In this document: positions 20,001 through 29,398 of the stretch, piece after piece
Position numbering within the stretch: position 1 is the stretch's first letter
Layout of the letters: every line of letters starts with the position of its first letter
Origin: JANNSX01 sp963741525
GTDB lineage: Bacteria; Pseudomonadota; Alphaproteobacteria; Rhizobiales; Hyphomicrobiaceae
DNA length: 64,000 bases
Assembly (NCBI GenBank): GCA_963741525.1
Contig: CAVUIW010000022.1
Location: forward strand, 469,529 to 533,528
Direction: 5' to 3'
Notes under the pieces: model-generated
The model's input: only the letters and a program-made list of their open reading frames with translations
Database searches by the model: none
Told to the model about the DNA's origin: nothing
Made by a program: the position numbers and the translations under genes

Positions 20001-20909
20001 CAGCTGAGGCCGCCCGTCGCTGTCGAAAGTGATGTTGAGATCGGTGAGGGAAGCCCGCTCGATATCCGACTCGATCCGGCCCACGAGGCGCATGGTGCTC
20101 GCCACTGGCTTGGCGTCCGCCTCACCTTCCACGACCTCGGCGAAGGCAGCAGCCGAGAGCCCGAACTGGGCTTCGAGCGCTCCGGCGAGCCGCGGCAGCT
20201 GATCGAGCGCCAAAACATCGCCATCAAACGAATAGGTGTTGGCGGTGTCGGGCACACGAACGACTGCCTTGATCTTGAGGCTATGCCCGGCACCCAGCGC
20301 CGCCGTCGAGACCCTGACTTCGCGCACAGCGCCATCGTAGCTGAGGCGGCCCTTGAACCGGTAGGGGCCGTCGAGTTCGGCGGCCGAGAGCTCCCCGTCG
20401 ATGGCCTCGACCGCGAACAGTGCCGCACCTGCCCCCTTCAAGAGCGAGAGCTTTCCGTTCCTGATCTTCACCGAGGCGAGCGACACCTCCGTCGGCATGA
20501 AAGGCAGATCGACGTTGCCCGGCGCCAGCCCTTGCCAATTGGCCTTGCCCGCCTCGTCGACCGAAAGACGGATATCCGGCCCGTCGAGCTCGATCTCGCG
20601 CGCCTCGATAGCGCCCCGGAGCAACGGCGGTACCGACAGCCAGATCGTGAACCCTTCCACACGAAGTAAGGGATTATCGAAGCGGCCCGTCTGGTCGGCG
20701 ATCCGGACATTGTCGAAATGCATGTAGGGCGCGGGAAGCAGGCGCAGGCTCGCATTGCCGCCGACCCGCACCTCACGCCCAAGCAGGGCGCTCGCCTGCT
20801 TCTCGAACGTGCCGCGATAGGCGTTCCAGTCGACCAGAACTGGCCCGGCGAACAGCGCCGAGAGCGCCACCACCATCAACAGGCCGAGGATGAGCAAAAA
20901 GGCGCGCAA
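17043..20909 (-). CDS. AsmA-family inter-membrane protein
   Basis: This 1288-residue protein is a member of the AsmA-like (TamB/YhdP/AsmA) bridge-protein class. It begins with one N-terminal membrane anchor (LILGLLMVVALSALFAGPVL) followed by the AsmA N-domain landmark (LGREVRVGGNASLRLLPAPY, then MHFDNVRIADQTGRF). The long middle is repetitive beta-strand sequence. Near residues 1000-1130 the AsmA C-domain is seen (ARLALTASGLTPRGMIAVLE, GGGELQIEGGQIIGLSP). A Pro/Lys/Ala-rich tail of about 80 residues closes it. Such proteins sit in the inner membrane and span the periplasm as a lipid-conducting beta-groove, supporting outer-membrane assembly. It is one of the longest uninterrupted frames in the window. 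Confidence 0.92.
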   Translation of the reverse strand: MRAFLLILGLLMVVALSALFAGPVLVDWNAYRGTFEKQASALLGREVRVGGNASLRLLPAPYMHFDNVRIADQTGRFDNPLLRVEGFTIWLSVPPLLRGAIEAREIELDGPDIRLSVDEAGKANWQGLAPGNVDLPFMPTEVSLASVKIRNGKLSLLKGAGAALFAVEAIDGELSAAELDGPYRFKGRLSYDGAVREVRVSTAALGAGHSLKIKAVVRVPDTANTYSFDGDVLALDQLPRLAGALEAQFGLSAAAFAEVVEGEADAKPVASTMRLVGRIESDIERASLTDLNITFDSDGRPQLVTGDVGIEWKQRPSISARLAARWLDLDRIAAKPSTEGPGPALQGYVGRFLGAFAANAETRVVARIEQANLGGDLIGNIALDARRTAAGIEIAALSAQLPGATTLDVTGLLAQAQGSNRFTGPIRLSGASLAKLLKWAVPALAFDSKATGGFYMIGADADIGAETVALDRLTLEIDRSRITGSLRYAGGTQKSLALALDGDRLNLSEVIAEAPDLAALLGGWMPDAKPVGAGAVSLIGLAGALVQAADSDITLRIGDLETAAGRLENLDLKMRRAAGRVDLETLAFTTGSALSVEATGSAASGAETADGLIRFRLEAPSAAAVATLDRFLALPEAVRAPALRYALSAPLRLAGTIRQDAEGGRRTCEIAIDGSAAGERITFALRGDAGLFDIAGAQADIVVTMAGKDGGRLLARLAGRAAKSPVAEAASLEPTVAGTLTIRASGIPRTELATVAKLTSDGLSASFDGNVSFAGETERIDGKIAIAVASAAPLLETFGIVASEELSSAVDLTARITAAGSEAAFDGIEARIDGDPVSGSARVAYAGPAPDIDIVLKAARVRLPGLLVPLLAAGPLAAETVEIAEASEAITVPAGNDEAGEPEAGTVWSDRPFRLAILDGVRARLRLAADQIEVLNGLSLEDAHLKASFGSGGVVLENMDGNALGGAVKASGALRREPAGASLDLEASIEGAELEEIFVDVTGRSKAKGRTRARLALTASGLTPRGMIAVLEGGGELQIEGGQIIGLSPVTVDQAARVLLAGDTKITQETIGEAIGSSRQGADFPMGAFETKLSVIDGTLRAEQVEITAAQSTVRLKGKLDLDSLQIESDWTIAPKAQAPLKAPLPSVTIVYAGPLAELRTLAAEADVEALERELLARRLIGGEEELQGLWPDALPREDTSLAPDADRIAPLPADEAMAAVPEPQPAETIPGATEPAKRSKKTTVKPKPAAAPQSEATTPPKPAVAKPKRRLKRKTVTIRDGVGGSLR

Positions 20910-21282
20910 CGCATCAATTCCTTGGGTGGGCCGGCCACTGAGCCATGCTCCACGATCCTGTGGGCGAGTTTATGGTGGGGCTGTACCCCGATTGGTGATC
21001 CGGACAGTCGGCAATTCGGCCTGCCAGCCGCAGGCCGCACACGGAACTTACCCACAGCAAGTTTATGCCACGAAGCCTGGTCGAATGGCAGTGAATTCGG
21101 CGCGATCTCGGGGACATCGGTAAATGCCTAAGGCTCCAAACCCTTCCACTGGAGAGGATCGAGTTCTCGATTTGTGCCGCGAAGGCGGATGGTATAGTCA
21201 AACCGATGCCGGATTTGCCTGCTGGACGCCAGAGGCACGTCCAAGTTGCAGCGGCGCCCCTCAGCCAACGAGTGATTGCCCG
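20910..21282. other. Gene-free divergent region between asmA and uvrD-type genes
   Basis: About 370 bp between divergent genes. Open frame extends the helicase gene upstream to 21124, but that part (CREGGWYSQTDAGFACWTPE) does not resemble helicase N-termini. I see no repeat family member, tRNA or clear promoter box here. Confidence 0.5.
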
Positions 21283-23627
21283 ATGTCCTCGCCCGCCCGC
21301 CCGGCTCAAAGCTCCATCTCCGAGCGGGCGATGGCGCGCACTGTCTCGGCCCCCTATCTAGAGGGTCTCAATCCTGGCCAGCTCGAGGCCGTCGAGACGC
21401 TGGACGGCCCGGTGCTGGTGCTGGCGGGCGCCGGCACAGGCAAGACCCGTGTGCTCACCACCCGCATCGCCCATATTGTCGCGACCGGCCGTGCCCGCCA
21501 TTTCGAGATCCTCGCCGTCACCTTCACGAACAAGGCGGCGCGCGAGATGCGCGATCGGGTGGGCAAGCTCGTCGGCGGCGACGCCGAGGGCATGCCCTGG
21601 CTCGGCACCTTCCACGCCATCTGCGTCAAAATCCTGCGCCGTCACGCCGAGCTGGTGGGCTTGAAGTCGAGCTTCACGATCCTCGACGTCGACGATCAGA
21701 TCCGGCTCTTGAAACAGCTGATCGAGGCCGAGCAGATCGACGCCAAGCGCTGGCCCGCGCGTCAGCTCGCCGGATTGATCGACAGCTGGAAGAACCGCGG
21801 GCTGCTCCCCGACAAAGTGCCGGCGGGTGAGGCCTATGCCTATGCGAACGGCAAGGGCGCGGAGTTATATGCGGCCTACCAGAAACGCCTGAAGGAGCTC
21901 AACGCCGTCGACTTCGGCGATCTGCTGATCGAATGCTTGAGGCTCTTCCGCGAGAACGCGGACGTGCTCGAAATCTACCAGAAGCGTTTCCGCTACATGC
22001 TGGTGGACGAGTACCAGGACACCAATGTCGCGCAGTATCTCTGGCTGAGGTTGTTGGCTCAGGGCCCGTCCAACATCTGTTGCGTCGGCGACGACGACCA
22101 GTCGATCTACGGCTGGCGGGGCGCCGAGGTCGACAACATCCTGCGCTTCGACAAGGACTTTCCCGGCGCCAAGGTGATCCGCCTGGAGCAGAACTACCGC
22201 TCGACCTCGCACATCCTGTCCGCAGCCTCGGGCCTCATTGGCCACAACAAGGGCCGGCTCGGCAAGACGCTCGTCACCGACCGGGGCGAAGGCGCCAAGC
22301 TCGAGGTCGCCTGCTATTGGGACGATGCGGAGGAAGCGCGCTCGGTCGGCGAGGCGATCGAGGAGCTGCAGCGCGGCGGCGCGGCGCTCGCCTCCATGGC
22401 CATCCTCGTCCGCGCCTCCTTCCAGATGCGCGCCTTCGAGGACCGCTTCATCACCATGGGGCTGCCTTATCGCGTGATTGGCGGCCCGCGCTTCTACGAG
22501 CGCCAGGAAATCAAGGACGCGATTGCCTATCTCGAATTGGCGCAGAACCCGGCGCACGATTTGAAGTTCGAGCGCGTGATCAACGTGCCCAAGCGCGGGC
22601 TTGGCGATCAGACGCTGGCGGAGATCACGCGCCATTCCAGAAGCCGCGAGGTCGCCCTCATGCAGGCGGCGCGCGAGCTATCGGAAACCGAGGAGCTGAA
22701 GCCAAAGGCGCGCAATGCGCTGCGCGGTTTCATCCAGCAGATGGATCGTTGGCGGGGCCTCGTCCCCACCATGGCGCACACCGAGCTCGCCGAGTTGATC
22801 CTGGATGAGAGTGGCTACACGGCGATGTGGCAGAACGACAAGAACCCGCAGTCCGAGAGCCGGCTGGAAAACCTGAAAGAGCTCGTGCGCTTCATGGGCT
22901 CGTTCGAAACCTTGGCGGGCTTCCTCGAGCACGTCTCCCTCGTCATGGACATCGACCAGGACGAGGCCGGCGATCGGGTGAGCCTGATGACGCTGCACGC
23001 CGCCAAGGGGCTCGAGTTCGACACGGTGTTCCTGACCGGCTGGGAGGAAGGGCTGTTTCCGCATCAGCGTAGCCTCGAGGAGAACGGCGAGGCTGGGTTG
23101 GAGGAAGAGCGGCGCTTGGCCTATGTCGGCATTACGCGCGCGAAGAAATTGGCAAAAATTTCCTTCACGCAGAACCGGCGCGTCCACGCGCTCTGGCAAT
23201 CGCAGTTGCCGTCGCGCTTCGTCGACGAGTTGCCGGAGGCGCATGTGGATGTGCGGGAGACGACCGGCCCCTACTCGGGCTTCGGCGGCTATGGCGGTCA
23301 TGTGAAGAGCCGGTTCGACGAGCCGGCCGCGGGGTTTGCGTCTCCAGTACTCGACGCCCGGCTGGCAGCGGGCGAAGGAGAGCTATGCGAGGCAATCGCC
23401 CGCAGGAGCGTGCCGATGCGAGACGCCGCGCGCAACCGATGCTGATCGAAGGCGAGATCGTCGCGTCATCGTCGAAGGGGTCGGGCGCGTTCGCCGTAGG
23501 AGATCGCGTGTTCCATTCGAAGTTCGGCTATGGCGCGGTTCTGGTGGTCGACGGCAACAAGCTGACGGTGGCGTTCGACAAGGCGGGGGAAAAGAAGGTG
23601 GTGGAGAGTTTTCTGGAGAGGGGGTAG
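21283..23627 (+). CDS. uvrD: UvrD/PcrA-family ATP-dependent DNA helicase, frame broken near the C-terminus
   Basis: Superfamily 1A 3'-5' helicase for repair and replication. Motifs in order are LVLAGAGTGKTRVLTTRI (Walker A), VTFTNKAAREMRDRV, MLVDEYQDTN (Walker B), VGDDDQSIYGWRGA, LEQNYRST, LMTLHAAKGLEFDTVFLTG and RLAYVGITRAKK. I take the start as ATG 21283 (MSSPARPAQ); 21331 is also possible. The main frame stops at 23445 with an unnatural tail. The family's C-terminal end is present in other frames: QYSTPGWQRAKESYA near 23345-23390, then RVFHSKFGYGAVLVVDGNKL and VAFDKAGEKKVVESFLERG ending at 23627. Two extra bases, at about 23335 and 23390, explain this. The helicase core is unaffected. Confidence 0.9.
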
Positions 23628-23646
23628 GGGCAATTTCTACTCGGAC

Positions 23647-24191
23647 ATGTCAATGACGCACCCAACGATTAGCGTTTTCGTGGACACAAACGTTTTTATT
23701 CATCTGCACGATCTGAAGGATTTGCCTTGGCACGAGACGCCACCAAGCCACGATTGGATAGAAATCGTGGTTGCTTTGCCTGTAATCGAAGAACTCGATC
23801 TGAAGAAAGTTGACCGCAACAACCGCGCGCCCGAGATCGATCTCGAATGGCTCTACGGCTCGTGAAGGACGCAACGAGAGAGCCGGATCACCGACTGCGG
23901 TCGAGATGCAAGCCTTTGCTCACAGTTCGCCCGGACAATTCTCACGTTCCTGATTGGTCTGCGTTCCCGATGTTCGACCGAACCAGCCGAGATGACCGGC
24001 TTGTAGTAGCGGCACTCTGCCACCCGGGGCCAAAACTGCTTTTGACCTTCGAGGTGGCCCCTCGATCCGCGCTCGCATGATCTGGACTGGACGCCCGAGA
24101 ACCGCCGAGCAGTTGGCTTTTGCCTGAACAAGAGGATGATGCGAAGAAGGAGATCCTGAAGCTTCGGCGCGATCTGCTAGAGAACAGATGA
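23647..24191 (+). pseudogene. PIN-domain protein, frameshifted
   Basis: The N-terminus TISVFVDTNVFIHLHDLKDL carries the first acidic residue of PIN-domain nucleases. VALPVIEELDLKKVDRNNR follows. The frame then shifts at about 23820 to RARDRSRMALRLVKDATREP, continues to DDRLVVAALCHPG (second acidic cluster) and LLLTFEVAP, then shifts again. The end WLLPEQEDDAKKEILKLRRD is in a third frame and stops at 24191. PIN domains cut RNA in toxins or processing enzymes. The type with a spaced DTNVxLH, then PVIxELD, then an Arg-rich helix, is usually a stand-alone protein rather than a VapC toxin. Composition is lower in GC than the flanks. Confidence 0.7.
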
Positions 24192-25039
24192 AGCGGCCAA
24201 GGTTATGGCCACATTCATGGATGATCGAAGCACTCCCATTGACTATCGCTCAATCGAAGTTCCTGAATTTGATACCCCTCACAGACGAGCAGTGCCAGAG
24301 GCTTGCCCAAATGCATGCGGCAAGACATCCCCGCAAGCAACTAGGCACAGCAATCGGAACGCCAGCTATGATGGCAGCGATGGCGAAGCAGTTCGGATAC
24401 ACGCAGGATCAGACAGATCAATACAATGCTGATTATGATGCATAACTGCAAACAATTAGCGAGCTATTTCCAAACACTCCATGACCGCGTCTTTACGCGA
24501 ATGACTGTAAAAGCAGCACCCTTGAGGCTCGCAAACGAGTTGGCACAGACAGCTTTCAGCGTCATCGTGGATGTGTCGGCCTCGGAGGAGATCAAATTCA
24601 TTGATGATCAAGACTGGCCCGTCGCAAACGGGCCATTGGACCTGCCTGCGCCTCCAGATGCGCCAACTTTCTTTGCCGGAGGATACACCTGGGTGGATCG
24701 TGAGTACGACGCCCTCTCCAAGATAACATCGTCACGCGATCCAAAGCATTCATCTGGCAATACGGCGCAGCTGGTGACGAGCACAATTGTCGACTGTTCT
24801 GCGAAGAGATGAGGGCCCGCGACATAGCGTGCCTCGATTTCTTGATGCATCTACAGTCGACATCAGGCAGCTTCAAGATTGAGCTGAACGTTAGTGCTAG
24901 CAATCTCGGAGAGCCCGCCAGAACGCTACTTGCGCTCGACGTGAAAAAGCAGGGATCCGCTGCGTGGAAGGATCGTGCTGTTCTGCAGCTATTGAATCTG
25001 AACATCGCTAGCGACATCTGCGCAGTCGTTACTGTTTAG
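24188..25039 (+). pseudogene. Continuation of the PIN-associated gene, multiple frame breaks, unknown domain
   Basis: Pieces in changing frames look like one protein: MDDRSTPIDYRSIEVPEFDT, QCQRLAQMHAARHPRKQLG, then MAKQFGYTQDQTDQYNADYD, LQTISELFPNTP, FIDDQDWPVANGPLDLPAPP and SGSFKIELNVSASNLGEPAR through SAAWKDRAVLQLL. The second half has the look of a beta-sandwich domain. It may be the C-terminal part of the PIN gene or a coupled second gene (the ATG at 24188 overlaps its stop). I cannot name a family. Composition is AT-richer than the surroundings. Confidence 0.5.
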
Positions 25040-25500
25040 CCAGCCGCCTGCTCGCCGTCTTCGCTTTCGCCTTCCCCCTCGCCCGCCTCGCCGCCTTCGG
25101 ATCGAACACCATGCCCTCGAGCTTCAGGCCGTCGGGATCGAGGAAGAACACGGCGTAGTAGCCCTCGCCGTAGGCCGGATAGTCGGCGGGTGGGTCGACG
25201 ACCTCGGCGCCGATCTTGACGAGGAACGCATAGAGATCATCGACGTCCTTCCGTTTGCCGAGCTTGAAGGCGTAGTGGTGGAAGCCGATGTTGCCTTCGC
25301 GATGTTTGTGGCGCTTGCCCGCTTTGTCCGCTTCCCCGATCCAGAACAGCGTCTTGCCGTTCGCCCAGCCGGCCGCGCCCGGATACTCCTCCGCCAACTC
25401 GAAATCGAGAAAGCCCAGGACTTGATTGTAGAAGTCCTTCGAGCGCGCAAAGTCGCTCACGCGGATGACGAGATGGTCGATGCCTTTGACGGATGGCCAT
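25029..25500 (-). CDS. VOC-superfamily (glyoxalase-like) protein
   Basis: One betaalphabetabetabeta pair of the vicinal-oxygen-chelate fold, about 155 residues: KGIDHLVIRVSDFARSKDFY, the Gly-rich middle GWANGKTLFWIGEADKAG, NIGFHHYAFKLGKRKDVDDL, and VFFLDPDGLKLEGMVFDPKA with the metal-ligand Glu. The natural start appears to be ATG 25500 (ATG GCC ATC), which is one frame off the body, so one extra base lies at about 25490. The extension seen in the raw ORF (up to 25655) is GC-run intergenic DNA. A Lys/Arg/Ala-rich tail ends the protein. The reaction is unknown: glyoxalase, fosfomycin resistance and dioxygenase types share the fold. Confidence 0.8.
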
Positions 25501-25535
25501 GGCTGCTCTCTTGCGCTGTGGTCCCTCAGACTGCG

Positions 25536-25690
25536 TGTGCCCCTCCCCCCTTGAGGGGGGCAGGGTAGGGGGGGGTATGTGGCAAGCCCAGTGTTCGCCT
25601 CTATCCCCCCATCCCAAGCGCCTAAGGACTTGAGCTGCTGCGCACCTAAGCCCAAGGCGCTTGGCCTTCCCCCTCATGGGGGGAAGCAAG
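25536..25690. repeat. G/C-run intergenic hairpins
   Basis: CCCTCCCCCCTTGAGGGGGG forms a compact hairpin. A second pairing is CCTTCCCCCTCATGGGGGGA, and the DNA between has CCCAAGCGCCTAAG and CCCAAGGCGCTTGG. It resembles a common class of intergenic palindromes in Hyphomicrobiales. Homopolymer runs of this kind also make the local sequence error-prone. Confidence 0.6.
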
Positions 25691-25696
25691 GCTCCC

Positions 25697-27325
25697 TCAA
25701 TTCTCCCTAACCACCGCCCGCCCCGCAATGTACCCGCTCGTCAGGCACGGCCCGATCGTCGTGCCGGCGCCGATGGCCTTCGAGCCGATCGGGCTCGCGG
25801 CCGCCATGCCGCCGCATAGAGGCCGCCGATGCGGCTGCCGTCGGGGCGGAGCACCTCGCCCAAAGGGCTCGTGCGCGGGCCGCCCTTGGTGATGATGAGC
25901 GCGTGATGGTAGCGCGTCGCATAGAAGGGCGGCGTCGCGATGCGGCCGAGCGAATTGTTTCTCTCGGGGTGGTCCGGGTCTTTCGTGTAGTAACGCTCCC
26001 ACACCGTCTCGCCGCGATGGAAATCCTCATCCTTGCCCTGATCGACGAAGCGGTTGAAACGCGCGACCGTCTCGGACAAAACTCGCGGATCGACGATCGA
26101 TCAAACCGCCAAGCTCTTCGATGCTGCGGGCGATCTTGAAATCCTCGCCATCGCGCTTCCACATCCGCATGGCCATGGCGTTTTTCTTCGTGAACGACTG
26201 ATCGAACACCTTCCAGGCTGGTGAATGCATGATCCGGCCGGTCTTGGGATCACGCTCGTTCATCACGACGCCAACATTGGGATCGCCCTCGTTGACGAAG
26301 CGGCGGCCGTCCGGGCCGACGAGGATGCAGTGCGGGTTGTAGATCTCGGTCAGCGGAAAGCCGTGGCGCTTGCCCTCATAAACGGTCGGCACGATCGGAA
26401 AGATGTTGGCCTGATCCATATGATCGAGATGCGCGCCCGCGGCCTCGGCCATTAGCTGCCCGTCGCCCGTGTTGGTGCGCGGCGAGGAGATGAGGGTCGC
26501 GCCACCCGGGAAATACTTCTCGCGCAAGGCTTCGTTCCACTCGAAGCCGCCCGTGGCGATGATGACGCCGCGCGAGGCCGCGATCGTCCGCCCCTTGCCA
26601 TCCGTCTCGACGACGACGCCAGTGATCCGGCCCGTCGCCTTGTCGCTCGTTAGTTCCACCGCGCGTGTTGAGGTGACGAGCGCAACACCCGCGTCGAGGC
26701 AGCCCTTGAGCAACCCCGTGATCAGCGCATTGCCCTGCCCAACCTCGCGGCGCATCGCCCGCCAAACGACGCGCGGGGAGAAGGCCAGGATCTCCCTGAT
26801 GGACCCGCCCTGCTTCCAGCCATCGATCAGCTCCTGATAGGTGGCATGAATCGGCATGGTCGAGCGGCGGATGTGGCGGCGCCACCGCTTCGGCAGGACG
26901 TTCTTCGAAATGATCGCGGGCGAGACCATGCGGCCGTGCTCGCGCCCGCCCGGCGCCTCGCAATACATGTCCGGGTGATAAGCGAGCTCGAAGCGGAGTG
27001 GTGTGTTCTCCTCGAGAAATTTCAGCATCGGCGCAGACTGCTCGGCGAGCGCGCGCCAGCGATCGTCCTCTTTCTCGCGCCAACCGGATGGCGCGGTCGC
27101 GCGCATATAGGTCAGCGCATCCTCCGGAGAGTCCGGCATGCCGGCGGCGAGCATGTGATGATTGGCCGGAATCCAGGTGCCCGCTCCCGACATGGCGGAC
27201 GTGCCGCCGACAAGTTCCGACTTCTCGATGACGAGCACCTTGGCGCCGCTCTTCGCCGCGGCGAGTGCCGCCGCGAGCCCCGAGGAGCCTGAGCCGAGCA
27301 CGATGACATCGTAAGATTTCTGCAT
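25697..27325 (-). pseudogene. FAD-dependent oxidoreductase (fumarate reductase / 3-ketosteroid dehydrogenase-like flavoprotein), two frame breaks
   Basis: The protein starts MQKSYDVIVLGSGSSGLAAA with the GxGxxG dinucleotide fold, followed by VLVIEKSELVGGTSAMSGAG. The second FAD block RGVIIATGGFEWNEALREKY follows. After about 26100 the sequence continues one frame away as VLSETVARFNRFVDQGKDED through GGPRTSPLGEVLRPDGSRIG. After about 25815 it continues in a third frame as GLYAAGMAAASPIGSKAIGA (with one base supplied), TTIGPCLTSGYIAGRAV. All three pieces are well conserved. Members reduce or dehydrogenate steroids, fumarate-like acids or other enones, and the substrate is unknown. The start is 23 bp after the racemase gene, so it is in the same operon. 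Confidence 0.85.
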
Positions 27326-27348
27326 AGGTCGCTCCGCGCCGGCCGGCG

Positions 27349-28047
27349 TCAGCCCTCTCGCATCTCACTCAGCATGTGCTGGACGATGGCATCGATGTGC
27401 GCGCGCGCGCAGTCGATTGCCGGGAAGCCTGCATTGCTTTCGTCGAAGATCAAGTTGAGGTCCGTGCCGGCAAGCAGGATCGCTTCCACGCCATCGCGAC
27501 GGCAGAGCGTATGCGCGATCTCGCGAAGTTTGGCTTCGTCCTCGCGAGAGCATTTGCCTATCGTTGCGAGCTCGAGATAGATGCGGTGGATGTCGTCGAT
27601 TTCGGCTGGCTGAGGCGTCACGATGCCGAACCCTTCGAGCGCGCCGAACATCCGGCTTTCGATGGTGTAGCGCGTCCCAAACAGCGCCACCCGCCCGGCG
27701 CCACGGCCCACGAGATGCGCGCGCGTGACGTCCAGAATGTCGATCAGCGGCAGCGAAATGCGCGCCTTCAGCTCCGCCCTGCAGATGTGCGGCGTGATCG
27801 CGGGTATGGCGATGAAGGAGGCGCCGGCCGCCTGCAACTCATGGGCAAATCCGGCGAGGTAACCGGCGAAGGCGTCGATCCGGCCCGCCTGCACATGCGC
27901 GAGTGCTGTCGGCGCATGAGCGTGCGCGATCGTCATCCGCGGCACGACTCCATTGGCCGAGCAGGCGGCCGTGATCGCCTCGTAGTAGAGCACTGTTGCG
28001 CCCACGCCGAGACCACCAATCAGGCCGAAGTTCTTGCTCAGACTCAT
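27349..28047 (-). CDS. Asp/Glu racemase-family protein lacking both catalytic cysteines
   Basis: This 232-residue protein has the two-domain Asp/Glu racemase fold. It starts SLSKNFGLIGGLGVGATVLY, the Gly-rich family N-terminus, and has PLIDILDVTRAH and VALFGTRYTIES from the second domain. The two catalytic Cys that move the alpha proton are missing. The CNT motif is A83-I-T (FIAIPAITPHICRAEL) and the GCTE motif is A193-G-T-D (AILLAGTDLNLI). Classical racemisation is therefore unlikely; a lyase, isomerase or decarboxylase-like role on a related acid is possible (inference). It sits between dadA and the flavoprotein gene, with about 20-bp gaps on both sides. Confidence 0.85.
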   Translation of the reverse strand: MSLSKNFGLIGGLGVGATVLYYEAITAACSANGVVPRMTIAHAHAPTALAHVQAGRIDAFAGYLAGFAHELQAAGASFIAIPAITPHICRAELKARISLPLIDILDVTRAHLVGRGAGRVALFGTRYTIESRMFGALEGFGIVTPQPAEIDDIHRIYLELATIGKCSREDEAKLREIAHTLCRRDGVEAILLAGTDLNLIFDESNAGFPAIDCARAHIDAIVQHMLSEMREG

Positions 28048-28066
28048 GGTCGACCTCTCCGGGCCA

Positions 28067-29304
28067 TCAGAACCTGTCCGCCGAGAACGGCATCAGATCG
28101 ATCGAAGTTTGTTTCTGTGTCACCAGCTCGGCCGCGAGATCGGCCGAGACCGCCGATTGCGTCAGGCCGTGATGGGAATGGCCGAAGGCGTAGACGATGT
28201 TGGGCGAGGCCTTCGAGCGCGAGATGACGGGCAGGCTATCGGGAAGCGAGGGACGGAAGCCCATCCACCGCTCCCCCACATCGGTCTTGGCGTCCGGGAT
28301 GAGCCGCTTCAATCGCCCGATGATGGCATCCACTCGGCTGTAGTTGGGCGCGAGCTCGGTGCCCGCGAACTCGACCGAGCCGCCGGCACGATCGCAATCA
28401 TCGAAGGCCGACACGGCGATGCCCGCACCGTCGAACACCATGCCGCGCGTGATACCGAGCGAGCCCTTGGGCAGCGTGATGTTGTAGCCGCGTTCTGTGT
28501 CGACCGGGATTTTGTCACCGAGCTGGCGGGCGAGTTCCCGCGACCAAACGCCAGCCGCGATGACGGCCGAGTTCGGCATCGAGAACTCGATCCGTCGTCG
28601 AGCACGACGCGAACGCCACGCTCGGTGGGCGCGATCGTCTTGACCGCCCGCTGCACGAGCTTCGCCCCGCGCTTCAGCGCCGCCTGCCCAACTGCATCGG
28701 CAATTGCCTTCGGGTTGGAGACGGTGACGCCCGAATGGTAGAGCACGCCGCCGACGCAGCCCGGCCCGAGTGCGGGCTCGAGGCGCCTGAGCCCCGCATT
28801 GTCCAGTACCTCGAGGGGAATGCCGAGGCTCTCCTGGCGGCGGATCGAGGGCAGTGCGGCGCGGTGCCCGGCCTCGCTGGTGTGGATGTAGAAATAGCCG
28901 CGCGGCCGGAAATGCGCGGCCTTGAGCCCGAGCTTGTCGAGCCGGCGCTCCCAGGCGGCGAGCGCGCCGCCGTTCAACGCAATGATCGCCTTGGTGGAGG
29001 CTTCGACACGCGCTGGCGTGGAGGCGGCGACGAACCGCGCCATCCAGGGAAGGATCTGCGGCAGGTAGGAGAGGCGGATCGACATCGGTCCCATGGGATC
29101 GAGCAGCCAGCCGGGCAGATTGCGCCAGATCTTGGGACTCGCCAGCGGCGTGATGTCGGTGTGCGCGATCATGCCGGCATTGCCGCGCGAGGTGCGTTCG
29201 GCGATGCCATCGGGATCGATGAGCGTCACCTGATGGCCCTGGTCCATCAGCGCGTGCGCCGCGTTCACGCCAACGATGCCTGCCCCGATCACCAGACTAT
29301 GCAT
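28067..29304 (-). pseudogene. dadA: D-amino-acid dehydrogenase (FAD, DadA type), one frame break
   Basis: The start ATG 29304 gives MHSLVIGAGIVGVNAAHALM, the GxGxxG FAD fold, then DPDGIAERTSRGNAGMIAHT, which is the DadA signature after the first helix. The frame is lost at about 28590 after RVVLDDG. With one base restored, it continues RIEFSMPNSAVIAAGVWSRE and reaches YNITLPKG, MGFRPSLPDSLPVI and YAFGHSHHGLTQSAVSADLA, the C-terminal FAD/substrate blocks. The whole protein is therefore present at normal length. Such membrane-associated enzymes oxidise D-amino acids (or hydroxyproline derivatives) to 2-oxo acids. It heads the operon with the racemase-like and flavoprotein genes. Confidence 0.85.
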
Positions 29305-29398
29305 GCAACCACCCTCACCTATGTCGCCCCGACCGCTTGACGGCATGCCTTATCGCACGTTCATTCGTTGACCAGAAGGCGATCGGGAGGACAAGCAG

